Of a DNA stretch of 64,000 nt, positions 17,007-25,955 are shown one piece after another. The position numbers were made by a program, and so were the translations under genes. Source of the DNA: an uncultured Acetatifactor sp. Its GTDB lineage: Bacteria > Bacillota > Clostridia > Lachnospirales > Lachnospiraceae. The notes under the pieces are model-generated. The model was not told the origin of the DNA, made no database searches, and saw nothing but the letters and a program-made list of their open reading frames with translations. Each line of letters begins with the position of its first letter. Within the stretch, counting starts at the first letter, position 1. Location: assembly GCA_910577235.1 (NCBI GenBank), contig CAJTMX010000005.1, forward strand, positions 62,001 to 126,000. The letters run 5' to 3'.

Positions 17007-17335
17007 ATGTGTACAAACTGTGATATGCTGCACTTATGTATTTTGCATATAGAGTTTCGTATGATAAGTTTTGTATGAGTGTTTGTAGGTTTAGTGTGGG
17101 TGTTTGGCTTGCTTTTATCGGGCAGTTGCCGTATACTGAATAGTAAAGCATCCCGCGCAACTGCTTTGCGCCGCGGACCGTCGGTACTAAGATGCGGTAT
17201 TTTGGCATTTTATGTTCCGCTGCGGTGAGAGTGGGCATGGGTTGGATTATACAATGTGTGCAAAGACACTTGTATAGTACGGAATGGGTTATCTCTTAAA
17301 AACTACAAGTAACCGGAAAGGAAGATATAAGGCGG
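17007..17335. other. 329-base gap with no gene assigned
   Basis: No convincing plus-strand gene lies here. On the minus strand a 77-codon frame (17238 to 17005) runs through most of it; it has no ribosome site and no recognised family. It may be part of an interspersed repeat or just chance. A GC-rich patch (around 17155-17225) contrasts with AT-rich flanks. No good promoter for the following radical-SAM gene was found. Confidence 0.4.
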
Positions 17336-19417
17336 ATGACAACGGAAAAACTGGCTCTGTCAGACGATATCCTGATGAAAATAGAAAAGCCGGCCAGATA
17401 TATCGGCAATGAGGTAAATGCGGTGGTGAAGGACAAGTCCCGGGTGGATGTGCGCTTTGCCATGTGTTTTCCCGATGTGTACGAGATCGGCATGTCCCAT
17501 CTGGGCATACAGATCCTGTATGATATGTTTAACAGCTGGGAGGATGTGTGGTGCGAGCGGGTCTACTCCCCCTGGGTAGATCTGGACGCCATCATGAGAC
17601 AGCAGAATATCCCCCTGTTTTGCCTGGAGTCTCAGGAGCCGGTAAAAAATATGGATTTTTTGGGGATAACGATACAGTATGAAATGTGTTATACCAATAT
17701 TTTGCAGGTTTTGGATCTCTCCGGGATTCCGCTCTCAGCGTTTCAGCGGGGGGAGGATTGTCCCATCGTGATCGGGGGCGGCCCCTGTGTTTACAATCCG
17801 GAGCCCATCGCCGATTTCTTTGACCTGTTCTATATCGGAGAGGGGGAAACCCGGTATCGGGAACTGCTGGATCTCTATAAAGTGTGCAAAAAGGAGGACT
17901 GCGGGCGAGTGGAATTCCTGCGCCGGGCGGCCAGACTGCCGGGTATGTACGTTCCCCGGTTCTACCATACGGAGTATAATGAGGACGGTACGATCAAAAG
18001 CTTTGAACCTACGGAAGAAGGGATTTCCCGTACCGTTTTAAAAGAGGTGGAGATGCAGGTATCGGACACCTATTATCCTATGAAACCGGTGGTGCCCTAT
18101 ATTAAAGTCACCCAGGACAGGGTGGTGCTGGAGATCCAGCGGGGCTGTATCAGAGGCTGCCGTTTCTGTCAGGCGGGCCAGCTGTACCGTCCGGTGCGGG
18201 AGCGGGATGTGGAACTGCTGAAAAAGTACGCTCTGGAAATGCTCAAGAACACCGGGCATGAGGAGATATCCCTAAGCTCTCTAAGCTCCAGCGATTACAG
18301 CCGTCTGCCGGAGTTGATTGACTTTCTGATTGAGAAATGCAGGGAGAAAAATATCAATATCTCCCTGCCCTCCCTGCGGATCGACGCTTTTTCCCTGGAT
18401 GTGATGAGCAAGATCCAGGATATACGCAAATCGTCTCTGACCTTTGCGCCGGAGGCGGGCAGCCAGCGTCTGCGCGATGTCATAAACAAGGGACTGACAC
18501 GGGAGGACATTCTACGTGGTTGCGCCCTGGCCTTTAGAGGCGGCTGGACAAGAGTTAAACTGTACTTTATGCTGGGTCTGCCCACGGAGACAGAGGAGGA
18601 TATGCGGGGAATCGCCCAGCTGTCCAACGAGATTGCGGCCACATTTTATGAGGAAGTGCCCAAGGCGGCCCGCACAAACGGAAAGGTACAGATCGTAACC
18701 AGCACCTCGTTTTTTGTGCCAAAGCCCTTTACCCCTTTCCAGTGGGCGGCCCAGTGTACCAAGGAGGAATTTATAGAAAAGGCCTATTTTACCCGCAAAT
18801 GTATCTCTGAGCAGCTGAACCAGAAGAGCATCAAATACAATTATCACGAGGCGGACACCAGCGTTTGGGAGGGAGTACTGGCCCGTGGAGACAGACGCTT
18901 GTCCCAGGTGATATTAAGCGTCTACAAAAAGGGCTGTTTTTATGACGCATGGAGCGAATATTTCCGCAATGACGCATGGGAAGAGTCCATGGCGGAGTGC
19001 GGTCTGAATACCTGGTTCTATTCCCACAGGGAAAGAGATCTGGACGAGATATTTCCATGGGATTTCATCGACTGCGGCGTGACTAAGGAATTTTTGAAGA
19101 GGGAATGGCTGAAAGCCCGGGACGGGCAGATTTCGGAGAACTGCATGATCAGATGCCAGGGATGCGGCGCTGCCAGATTCGGTGGAGGTATATGCTTTGA
19201 ATCCAAATATGCCGGCACGGAGTCCTGTGATATGATAGAGACTGAAGAGGGCGGTACAAGCCTTTGCGATAGGGCAGAAATTAACGAGAACGGGATAAGC
19301 CTTTGCGATAGGGCAGAAGCTAACGAGAACGGGACAAGCCTGTGTGATAGGGCAGAAGCTAACGAGAACGGGACAAGCCTTTGCGATAGGACAGAGACGG
19401 GAGAGTGCGGCTTATGA
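17336..19417 (+). CDS. TIGR03960 family B12-binding-like radical SAM protein
   Basis: A 693-residue protein. The N-terminal part has a cobalamin-binding-like fold (FPDVYEIGMSHLGIQILYD and IGGGPCVYNPEP). The radical-SAM cluster motif RGCIRGCRFC (CxxxCxxC) is encoded around 18140-18170, and a third Cys-rich segment is CMIRCQGCG near residue 605. The family is usually paired or fused with TIGR03936, which follows here. Its substrate is unknown; proximity to RNase G suggests RNA metabolism (inference). The C-terminus carries four 13-residue repeat units. AAGGAAG precedes the ATG. The stop overlaps the next gene as ATGA. Confidence 0.95.
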   Translation: MTTEKLALSDDILMKIEKPARYIGNEVNAVVKDKSRVDVRFAMCFPDVYEIGMSHLGIQILYDMFNSWEDVWCERVYSPWVDLDAIMRQQNIPLFCLESQEPVKNMDFLGITIQYEMCYTNILQVLDLSGIPLSAFQRGEDCPIVIGGGPCVYNPEPIADFFDLFYIGEGETRYRELLDLYKVCKKEDCGRVEFLRRAARLPGMYVPRFYHTEYNEDGTIKSFEPTEEGISRTVLKEVEMQVSDTYYPMKPVVPYIKVTQDRVVLEIQRGCIRGCRFCQAGQLYRPVRERDVELLKKYALEMLKNTGHEEISLSSLSSSDYSRLPELIDFLIEKCREKNINISLPSLRIDAFSLDVMSKIQDIRKSSLTFAPEAGSQRLRDVINKGLTREDILRGCALAFRGGWTRVKLYFMLGLPTETEEDMRGIAQLSNEIAATFYEEVPKAARTNGKVQIVTSTSFFVPKPFTPFQWAAQCTKEEFIEKAYFTRKCISEQLNQKSIKYNYHEADTSVWEGVLARGDRRLSQVILSVYKKGCFYDAWSEYFRNDAWEESMAECGLNTWFYSHRERDLDEIFPWDFIDCGVTKEFLKREWLKARDGQISENCMIRCQGCGAARFGGGICFESKYAGTESCDMIETEEGGTSLCDRAEINENGISLCDRAEANENGTSLCDRAEANENGTSLCDRTETGECGL
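19247..19402 (+). repeat. 39-bp in-frame tandem repeat, four units
   Basis: Units start at 19247, 19286, 19325 and 19364. Their products are EGGTSLCDRAEIN, ENGISLCDRAEAN, ENGTSLCDRAEAN and ENGTSLCDRTETG. Each has one Cys in the context SLCDR. The array ends five codons before the stop. Confidence 0.95.
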
Positions 19418-20295
19418 AAGTACGTGTAAAGTTTCGCAAATTTGGGCCGGTTCGCTTTATCGGCCATCTGGATGTAATGCGTTTTTTTCAGAAATGTATA
19501 CGCAGGGCAGAGATCAACGTAGCTTATACCACCGGATTCAGCCCCCATCAGATCATGACCTTCGCGGCTCCTCTGGGCGTGGGACTGACCAGCGACGGGG
19601 AATATATGGATATCGAGTGTAACAGCGTCACCGATTCTCAGGATATGATACAGCGTTTTAACCGCGCCAGTGTGCCGGGGATTGAGATCGTCAGCGTGGT
19701 GCTCTTGCCGGAGCATTCGGGAAACGCAATGGCCAGCGTGGCAGCGGCTTCCTACACGGTCAGATTCCGGGAGGGGAGAGAGCCGTCCTTTGACTACATG
19801 GAAAAGCTGGATGCATTTTATGCTCTGCCACAGATCCTAATCACCAAGGAGACAAAAAAAAATACTCTTACAGTAGATATCAGACCGGGGATCTATGAAC
19901 TGACGGCGGATCGGGAGACCGGCGCTATCCATATGACGGTGGATGCCTCCAGCGGCGGCAATATAAAACCCTCTCAGGTACTGGGGGCATATGCCGCCTG
20001 GCAGGGGGAAAATCTGACGGATAACGCATTTACCGTTCACCGCCGGGACACCTATATGAATCTGGCGGCGGAGGGAGAACCCATGCGGCTGGCACCCATG
20101 GACGCCGTGGGCAGTCTGATCACACAGCCTATGGTGGATGAGGAACGGATAGAGATCGCCAGGCAGGCACGTATCCGCAAGGAGGAGACCATAGCGGAAA
20201 ACCGGAGAATACGGCAGGAGACAATGGCCGCCATGGAGGTGCAGCGTCAGGAATGGATGCGGGGTAAAGAGGATGAGCAGAGCAATAGAGCATAA
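19414..20295 (+). CDS. TIGR03936 family radical-SAM-associated protein
   Basis: A 293-residue protein, the partner of the TIGR03960 radical-SAM protein just upstream; the two are fused in many bacteria. Here they are separate but share an ATGA junction. Family blocks are VRVKFRKFGPVRFIGHLDVMRFFQ at the start, TTGFSPHQIMTFAAPLGVGLTSDGEYMDIE and the SVVLLPE segment. It lacks its own CxxxCxxC motif. The C-terminal 80 residues turn helical and charged. The function is unknown; strict pairing suggests it helps its partner bind a substrate. ATG 19414 is preferred over 19405 for the overlap. Confidence 0.93.
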   Translation: MKVRVKFRKFGPVRFIGHLDVMRFFQKCIRRAEINVAYTTGFSPHQIMTFAAPLGVGLTSDGEYMDIECNSVTDSQDMIQRFNRASVPGIEIVSVVLLPEHSGNAMASVAAASYTVRFREGREPSFDYMEKLDAFYALPQILITKETKKNTLTVDIRPGIYELTADRETGAIHMTVDASSGGNIKPSQVLGAYAAWQGENLTDNAFTVHRRDTYMNLAAEGEPMRLAPMDAVGSLITQPMVDEERIEIARQARIRKEETIAENRRIRQETMAAMEVQRQEWMRGKEDEQSNRA

Positions 20296-21655
20296 CAGTG
20301 CCCGGCAGGACAGGGTGACACAGTGCAGAGAGCGGGAAACGAACAGATTGCTCATAACGGTCTGTCCGCAGGGGGTGATACAAAGCGAACCGGAATACGG
20401 TCCGCCCACGGTTGCCGCGCTGGTTAAACAGGACCGTCTGACAGCCCTGCAGACATTTTCTTCCCGCCGTCAAAGCCGCCTGGGCACGGTTTATCTTGGA
20501 AAAGTAAAAAAGATACTTAAGAGTCTAAACGCCTGTTTTATAGAGATTGCCGACCGGGAGCAATGTTTTCTGCGCATGGATGAATTGGAAAAAGCGCCTC
20601 CTTTTCTGACGGGCAGGGTCTACGATGGCAGGCTTTTAGAGGGAGACGAGCTGCCGGTGCAGTTGGAACGGGAAGCGGTGAAGACCAAACAGGCGGCTGT
20701 GACCACTCGCATCACTTTGCAGGGGAAATACTTTGTGTTTGCGGTTGGAGCAGTAAGGACGGGAATCTCCAAAAAGCTGGACGCCTCCTTGCGCAATCAA
20801 ATGACGGAATTTCTCAAGAATGTTGGAATTACGGACGCAGACGGATATCCGGCACAAGAGGAGGGAGTGCCGCCCTTTGGGCTGGTGGTACGCACCCAGG
20901 CCGGACTGGCTATGGAACAGGAAGAAGATAAACTGCTGGAGGAGTATGAAGAACTGAGACAGCGTTTTACGGCTATTTTTTCTCAGGGCCGGCACCGCAC
21001 CTGTTACAGTTGTCTGTTTGAGGCGGGTACGGCGCTGGAGGAGGCTTTAACCCCGTTTTTACCCGATGAATACCAGGAGATCGTGACGGATATTCCTAAG
21101 GTATATGAGGAACTTCAGACGCTTTTTTCGGATATGCTCTCCACGGGTACAAAGCAGCTACGGCTGTATCAGGATGATGTACTGTCTTTGGACAAGCTCT
21201 ATGGACTGGAGGGAAAATTGCAGGAGGCGCTGGGAAAGACAGTATGGCTGCGATCGGGGGCATATCTGGTGATCGAGCAGACGGAAAGCCTGACGGCTAT
21301 CGATGTAAACACCGGAAAATGCGTAAAGCTGTCCGGAGAGCAGACACCGGAAGAAACCATGCGACGGGTGAATCTGGAGGCCGCCGTGGAGGTGGCCCGC
21401 CAGTTGCGTCTTCGGAACCTCTCAGGAATTATCATTGTGGATTTTATCAATCTTGCCACGTTGGCCCAGGAGGAAGAACTGCTGCAAAAGCTGCGGGAAC
21501 TGACCAGAGAGGACCCGGTGACGGTACAGATCGTGGATATGACGCCGCTGGGGCTTGTGGAGATCACCCGCAGGAAAGTGTTTCCTTCTCTTCGGGAACA
21601 GATGGGAGCATATAAACGCAGAGACAAAAGAACAGGAGCAAACGAATCAATATGA
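20273..21655 (+). CDS. rng: ribonuclease G / RNase E family endoribonuclease
   Basis: Endonuclease of the RNase E/G family, acting in rRNA maturation and mRNA decay. The 460-residue length is that of the short RNase G form, with no long C-terminal degradosome scaffold. An S1-like segment begins near residue 63 (RQSRLGTVYLGKVKKIL). The catalytic Asp pair sits in LTAIDVNTGK and IIIVDFINL, between them the RxxNLEAAxEVARQLRLRNLSG block. The ATG overlaps the previous gene by 23 bases. The zinc-link Cys pair typical of RNase E cannot be seen clearly. Confidence 0.94.
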   Translation: MSRAIEHNSARQDRVTQCRERETNRLLITVCPQGVIQSEPEYGPPTVAALVKQDRLTALQTFSSRRQSRLGTVYLGKVKKILKSLNACFIEIADREQCFLRMDELEKAPPFLTGRVYDGRLLEGDELPVQLEREAVKTKQAAVTTRITLQGKYFVFAVGAVRTGISKKLDASLRNQMTEFLKNVGITDADGYPAQEEGVPPFGLVVRTQAGLAMEQEEDKLLEEYEELRQRFTAIFSQGRHRTCYSCLFEAGTALEEALTPFLPDEYQEIVTDIPKVYEELQTLFSDMLSTGTKQLRLYQDDVLSLDKLYGLEGKLQEALGKTVWLRSGAYLVIEQTESLTAIDVNTGKCVKLSGEQTPEETMRRVNLEAAVEVARQLRLRNLSGIIIVDFINLATLAQEEELLQKLRELTREDPVTVQIVDMTPLGLVEITRRKVFPSLREQMGAYKRRDKRTGANESI

Positions 21656-22215
21656 AACTATTAAAAATGGAAAAGGTGGGGGACGGCAGATTTCTCAAAA
21701 ATTATGAGCTTACTTATCTGAATAAAGCGGGTAGAGAAAAAAAATATGAGATTGTCAGCCGCAGGGAGCTTTCTTCCCCCGAAGATCTGGGACAGACGCC
21801 CAGCGGCGTATCCATCGTGGCCATCTGCCAGGGAAAGATGCTTTTGCTGCACGAATTCCGCATGGGTGTAAACCGCTATGTTTATAATCTGTGCGCGGGT
21901 ATGCTGGAGGAAGGAGAGTCCGTAGAGGACTGTATCCAGCGTGAACTCTATGAGGAAACGGGCCTGTCCGTCAAAAAAATACATGATATACTGCCTGCGT
22001 CCTTCGCGGCGGTAGCTTTTTCCGATGTGACCACATATATTGCCGTTGTGGAGGCGGAGGGGGAGATGCAGGATCACACCTCGGAGAATGAACAGATCGA
22101 CTCCCGGTTTTATTCCAAGGAGGAAGTGTGGGAATTGATCCAGACGGAACAGTTCAGCTCCAGAGCGCAGCTGGCGGCTTACTTTTTCGCGCGGGGCGTT
22201 CTGGTATATGAGTAA
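21652..22215 (+). CDS. NUDIX hydrolase
   Basis: Hydrolyses a nucleoside-diphosphate derivative. The Nudix box (Gx5Ex7REUxEExGU) is complete: G-MLEEG-E-SVEDCIQ-REL-YEETGL at about residues 83-105. The N-terminal sheet and SVAIV...EFRMGVNRYVYNLCAGML region are typical of ADP-sugar pyrophosphatases (NudF type), so ADP-ribose is a reasonable substrate guess. The ATG overlaps the RNase G stop as ATGA. Its stop lies inside the beginning of the next gene. Confidence 0.92.
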   Translation: MKLLKMEKVGDGRFLKNYELTYLNKAGREKKYEIVSRRELSSPEDLGQTPSGVSIVAICQGKMLLLHEFRMGVNRYVYNLCAGMLEEGESVEDCIQRELYEETGLSVKKIHDILPASFAAVAFSDVTTYIAVVEAEGEMQDHTSENEQIDSRFYSKEEVWELIQTEQFSSRAQLAAYFFARGVLVYE

Positions 22216-23266
22216 GAAGGGATGTGAAGTCTTGAAAATTTTTGCATATTGTCTGCGTGAATTTGACGAAAAGCCGATGTTTGACCGACTGGCCGGAGAG
22301 TTTCAGGCGCAGTACGGATACAGTACAAAGTATCCATGCCCGGATAATGTGTCTCTGGCCGTAGGATATGATGCCGTCAGCTGTACGCCTTGCGATATGG
22401 GAGCGGATATGCTACAGCGTTTCCATGATGAGGGAGTTCGGTATATAGCCACTCGCTCTATCGGTTTTGACCATATCGATCTGGACAAGGCCAGACAGCT
22501 GGGCATGGGAGTGTGCCGGGTAAGTTATGAGCCGGAGACGGTGGCGGATTATGCCATCATGCTGATGCTCATGTGCTGCCGCAATATGCCCCATATTATA
22601 AATCGTTCTCTGTTGCAGGATTACAGCCTGAAGGGAAAGATGGGCAAGGATATAAGCGATTGTACTGTGGGTGTGGTAGGCACCGGACAGATTGGAAGTA
22701 CTGTGATACGGCATTTGAGCGGTTTTGGCTGCCGTCTGCTGGCTTACGATCCATGCCGGGACCCCAAGGTAGCGGAGAAGGCGGAATATGTATCTCTGGA
22801 GGAGCTTTATGCTCAAAGCGATATCGTTACACTACATACTCCGGCCACGGCTGAAAACTACCATATGATCAATGGACAGGCTCTGCGGCAGATGCGTGAC
22901 GGCGTTATTCTCATCAACACGGCCAGAGGAACACTGGTGGATACGGAAACACTGATACAGGGGTTGGAGTCTGGCAAGGTGGGACATGCGGCGCTGGATG
23001 TACTGGAGGACGAGACAGGCCTGTACTACGCCAACCGTATGGGCGATGTGATCGTTAACCGGCAAATGGCTGTCCTGCGTTCCTTTCCCAATGTGATTCT
23101 GTCTCCTCACACTGCGTTTTATACAGAGAAAGTGGTGTGGAATATGGCCTATAAGACTTTCCAGGGAGTGCGGGATATGATGAACGGGACCAAAAATCCG
23201 CTGATTATTTTGCAGAGAAAAGAAACAGACTCTGATGTGCTTTCATTACAACAGCCACCTGTATAG
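22208..23266 (+). CDS. D-2-hydroxyacid dehydrogenase, D-lactate dehydrogenase / VanH-like
   Basis: NADH-dependent reduction of a 2-keto acid, probably pyruvate to D-lactate. The 352-residue product has the RSIGFDHID block, the NAD motif VGTGQIGS, and catalytic Arg (INTARGTLVDTE), Glu (LDVLEDE) and His (SPHTAFYT). The C-terminal pattern strongly resembles VanH and related lactate dehydrogenases. There is no vanA, vanX or vanRS nearby, so a fermentative role is likelier. A TTG at 22232 would give the family-like start MKIFAYC and may be the true start; ATG 22208 overlaps the NUDIX gene by eight bases. Confidence 0.93.
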   Translation: MSKKGCEVLKIFAYCLREFDEKPMFDRLAGEFQAQYGYSTKYPCPDNVSLAVGYDAVSCTPCDMGADMLQRFHDEGVRYIATRSIGFDHIDLDKARQLGMGVCRVSYEPETVADYAIMLMLMCCRNMPHIINRSLLQDYSLKGKMGKDISDCTVGVVGTGQIGSTVIRHLSGFGCRLLAYDPCRDPKVAEKAEYVSLEELYAQSDIVTLHTPATAENYHMINGQALRQMRDGVILINTARGTLVDTETLIQGLESGKVGHAALDVLEDETGLYYANRMGDVIVNRQMAVLRSFPNVILSPHTAFYTEKVVWNMAYKTFQGVRDMMNGTKNPLIILQRKETDSDVLSLQQPPV

Positions 23267-23288
23267 GGGCGGCAGAGCGAAGAATATT

Positions 23289-23471
23289 GTGAAAAACAAC
23301 AAACCTGTATTTAATATTTGCCTGCGAGTGGTCCTGCCCATTCTTATAGTGATGACGGTTCTGGTGATGACTCTGACATACTTGATGGTATGGAAATCAT
23401 GTAATACCGTGTCCGCAGAGGATAAGGAGACATCTGAAAGCGGCATACTGACAGATGTTGCGCTGCTCTGA
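23289..23471 (+). CDS. short membrane-spanning ORF, possible 5' part of a broken gene
   Basis: GTG 23289 opens a 60-residue frame with one strong membrane helix (VVLPILIVMTVLVMTLTYLMVW) after a short basic N-terminus, then a charged SAEDKETSES segment. No clear ribosome site was seen. The frame ends at 23471, while a second frame (from 23455) continues with the kind of sequence one would expect downstream. The two together look like one membrane protein split by a frame change, but they could also be two overlapping genes. Confidence 0.4.
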   Translation: MKNNKPVFNICLRVVLPILIVMTVLVMTLTYLMVWKSCNTVSAEDKETSESGILTDVALL

Positions 23472-23823
23472 GGTCATTGCCTTTTGTGTGTCGGAGGATC
23501 AACTGGATCAGATCCCCTCTATGGCGGGCAGTTATTATCCTGTAGCCTATTGGAGCGGGCAATATCAGATAATGGATCTGTCTCAGGGATTTGAGATTGT
23601 ACGTCAATATTGGCTGAGTGAGGATTCTCTGTTGTCTCAGGTGAAAGTGTACGACTTTTCAGCTTATAAGGGACATACACAGACCATGGGAAGGGGACCG
23701 GGGATTCTGCTGGCGTTTTTGTGGATGGCAGAACTTATGGTGGGAGGAATCCTTATTTTATTGGATATAATCGGCGGTTTTACAATATTTGGGATAAATT
23801 GTGGCAGAAAAAAGAATCTGTGA
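23455..23823 (+). CDS. membrane-anchored ORF, possible 3' part of a broken gene
   Basis: A 122-residue frame with a hydrophilic Ser/Tyr-rich first 75 residues and a C-terminal membrane helix (LLAFLWMAELMVGGILILLDIIGGF) followed by a short basic end. It begins with ATG 23455 inside the preceding frame, with no Shine-Dalgarno sequence visible. In this register a stop occurs at 23449, so it cannot simply extend upstream. A frame change near 23450-23471 would fuse it to the upstream helix, giving a two-helix protein of about 170 residues. No family recognised. Confidence 0.45.
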   Translation: MLRCSEVIAFCVSEDQLDQIPSMAGSYYPVAYWSGQYQIMDLSQGFEIVRQYWLSEDSLLSQVKVYDFSAYKGHTQTMGRGPGILLAFLWMAELMVGGILILLDIIGGFTIFGINCGRKKNL

Positions 23824-23860
23824 TATGTGAAAAATTTGTGAAATTATTTTTCAAAAGAAC

Positions 23861-23889
23861 TGGACAAAAATGAAAAATGGTACTATAAT
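23861..23889 (+). promoter_or_regulatory. promoter for the DUF4352-like lipoprotein gene
   Basis: TGGACA (23861-23866) and TATAAT (23884-23889) with a 17-base spacer, about 65 bases before the lipoprotein start. One mismatch from consensus at -35 and a perfect -10. Confidence 0.78.
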
Positions 23890-23953
23890 CTTTTTTAGTT
23901 GCTGATAATCCGGCGATTAGAAAATGTAGAGGAAAGAGGAGAGAAAAAATATT

Positions 23954-24481
23954 ATGAAGATCAGTAAAAAATTGGTGTATTGTGTTGCAACACTGATGAT
24001 GGTATGCATGATGCTTACAGCCTGTGGAACTCCGGTAAGTTCTGTAGTAACGGCGGAGGAAGGCTATGCTGAGGGCGAGGTAGGAACTACTTTCAGAACG
24101 GTATTCTTTGATTACAGTGTTGATTCAGTTGCATATCCTTCCGAGTATGAGGGCTATGTTGCCGAGGATGGATATCAACTGCTGGATGCTGTGATCAGCA
24201 TTAAGAATACTTTTGGCGAGGATCTGCCTATGTTTAACAGTGATTTCCAGATTCAATGGCATGATCTCGGCAATGGCCCGAATGATTATGACTATGGTAT
24301 TATACTGGATGGTTCCAGCACCGTGATGCCTGACGAGTACACTCTGGCTAAGGGAGAAAAATGTACCTATCATATTATCTATGAAGTACCCGCTGATGCC
24401 AAGGAGTTCTCCGTGTCCTTCCAGGAGCTCTTTGATAACGACACTGAAGGGGACTTATTCTTTACATACTTTAATAAATAA
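23954..24481 (+). CDS. lipoprotein with DUF4352-like domain
   Basis: A 175-residue secreted lipoprotein. A basic start, hydrophobic core (YCVATLMMVCMMLT) and lipobox LTAC give processing at Cys 24 with lipid attachment. The remaining 150 residues have the beta-sandwich style of DUF4352/telomeric-repeat-type immunoglobulin-like proteins (DAVISIKNTFGEDL, KCTYHIIYEVPADAKEFSVSF). It has its own promoter and terminator, so it is monocistronic. The role outside the membrane is unknown. Confidence 0.85.
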   Translation: MKISKKLVYCVATLMMVCMMLTACGTPVSSVVTAEEGYAEGEVGTTFRTVFFDYSVDSVAYPSEYEGYVAEDGYQLLDAVISIKNTFGEDLPMFNSDFQIQWHDLGNGPNDYDYGIILDGSSTVMPDEYTLAKGEKCTYHIIYEVPADAKEFSVSFQELFDNDTEGDLFFTYFNK

Positions 24482-24502
24482 TAAGAAAAAAACGACAATA
24501 TT

Positions 24503-24546
24503 ACGGAGGAATATAGCCTTTACGGGTTGCATTCCTCCGTTTTTTT
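24503..24546 (+). terminator. intrinsic terminator after the lipoprotein gene
   Basis: ACGGAGGAAT (24503-24512) pairs perfectly with ATTCCTCCGT (24531-24540), followed by a run of T. A strong Rho-independent terminator 22 bases past the stop. Confidence 0.92.
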
Positions 24547-24609
24547 GTATATTATAGTAGAAGGGGATACATTTTAACCACTAATCAAACAACAAAGGGG
24601 AGAAAGAAC

Positions 24610-25200
24610 ATGGAAACAAAAAAGGTGAAAAAAGAGCAGGCACAGATTTGGATATCCGTTCCGGAGAACCATAAATGGACAATCGTGAGCTTGTCAGCGG
24701 CAGGAATAATAATATTGTTGGTAATCTTTTTTTGGGCAGGCTATCTATTGTGTGTAGCCGCTGCCGTGGCGATGCTTTTGACAGCGATATTTGCTCATTT
24801 TAAACTACAGAGAAGGATTGTTCTATCAAAGCTAGTGTACTATTATGACCGGGAAGAGCTGTTTCTGATCTCATTGCACAAGACGGATCAAAAACTCTGC
24901 GCCTTTCTGCACGGAAATCTGCCAGAGGAAGAGCGGCCAAGTCCCACAGAGAATCCTGCGGATTATCTGCTGGCATTGACAGACCGCTCCTCTGTGATAT
25001 GGCATATTACAAACATTACCCAGATTGTGGAAAAGAAAGCGCGGCCTAACGATAAAAGATATGAGATAAACATGATTTTTGATCTGCTGTCCTATACATA
25101 CAAATCAGTATTGTGCTATCAGATTCATTCCAAACATTTTGAGAACTTTGAAAGCCTGATGCAGGTTTTACAGGATATACATGCAAAAACAAAATTATAA
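24610..25200 (+). CDS. membrane protein with soluble C-terminal domain, function unknown
   Basis: A 196-residue protein. After a charged N-terminus of about 20 residues (METKKVKKEQ), two closely spaced hydrophobic segments (residues 25-45 and 47-66) form a hairpin in the membrane. The remaining 130 residues are soluble and cytoplasmic, with a mixed alpha/beta look. AAAGGGGAGAAAG precedes the ATG. The layout resembles the unknown two-helix protein at 9.5 kb, though the sequences do not obviously match. No family was recognised. Confidence 0.75.
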   Translation: METKKVKKEQAQIWISVPENHKWTIVSLSAAGIIILLVIFFWAGYLLCVAAAVAMLLTAIFAHFKLQRRIVLSKLVYYYDREELFLISLHKTDQKLCAFLHGNLPEEERPSPTENPADYLLALTDRSSVIWHITNITQIVEKKARPNDKRYEINMIFDLLSYTYKSVLCYQIHSKHFENFESLMQVLQDIHAKTKL

Positions 25201-25312
25201 TTTGCATTTTCGGTATTGTAGAACCTTCGTAACTGATGTATAATTGTCTGGAATATGTTGCGTTTTAGAGTAATTGTGATGCAGCTGAATGAAGATTACG
25301 GAGGAAACATAC

Positions 25313-25918
25313 ATGCATATTATCTGTTTGGACTTAGAGGGAGTGCTGGTGCCGGAGATCTGGATCGCTTTTGCGGAGGCCAGCGGTATTCCCGAATTAA
25401 AGAGAACTACCCGGGACGAGCCGGACTATGAAAAACTGATGAGATGGCGGCTGTCTATTTTGAAAGAGCATAAGCTGGGTTTAAGAGAAATACAGGATAC
25501 CATTGCAAAGATTGATCCCATGCCCGGTGCGAAAGAGTTCTTGGACGAGCTGCGTTCCATGACGCAGGTCATCATTATCAGCGATACCTTTACCCAATTT
25601 GCCAGCCCGCTCATGCAAAAGCTGGGATGGCCCACCATATTCTGCAATACCCTGGAAGTGGCGGAAAATGGGGAAATTATCGGTTTTAAAATGAGGATTG
25701 CCGATTCTAAGCTGGCTACAGTCAAGGCATTGCAGTCTATCGGATACGATACCATTGCAAGCGGCGACAGTTATAATGATCTGGGAATGATAAAAGCAAG
25801 CAAAGCAGGTTTCCTGTTTAAAAGCACAGATAAGATCAAGAAAGATAATCCTCAATTACCTGCCTATGAGACCTATGAGGAACTGATGACCGCGATCAAA
25901 CAGGCCATGACATACTGA
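25313..25918 (+). CDS. thrH: ThrH, phosphoserine phosphatase / homoserine phosphotransferase
   Basis: HAD-family enzyme that removes phosphate from phosphoserine and can transfer it to homoserine. The 201-residue product starts CLDLEGVLVPEIWIA, where the usual DxD is DLE (characteristic of ThrH). It continues with the ISDTF segment, the conserved Lys in the RIADSKLATVK part and the motif IV sequence GDSYNDLGMI. GGAGG lies eight bases before ATG 25313; the longer frame is not supported. Function is by family only. Confidence 0.94.
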   Translation: MHIICLDLEGVLVPEIWIAFAEASGIPELKRTTRDEPDYEKLMRWRLSILKEHKLGLREIQDTIAKIDPMPGAKEFLDELRSMTQVIIISDTFTQFASPLMQKLGWPTIFCNTLEVAENGEIIGFKMRIADSKLATVKALQSIGYDTIASGDSYNDLGMIKASKAGFLFKSTDKIKKDNPQLPAYETYEELMTAIKQAMTY

Positions 25919-25955
25919 GACCGGATTTACGGTGGTAGATACGAGGTGATAAAAT

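Noticed and set aside
22208..23266. vancomycin-resistance vanH gene
   Set aside because: The enzyme is VanH-like but vanA/vanX/vanRS are absent; D-lactate dehydrogenases of this kind are common in fermenting Clostridia.
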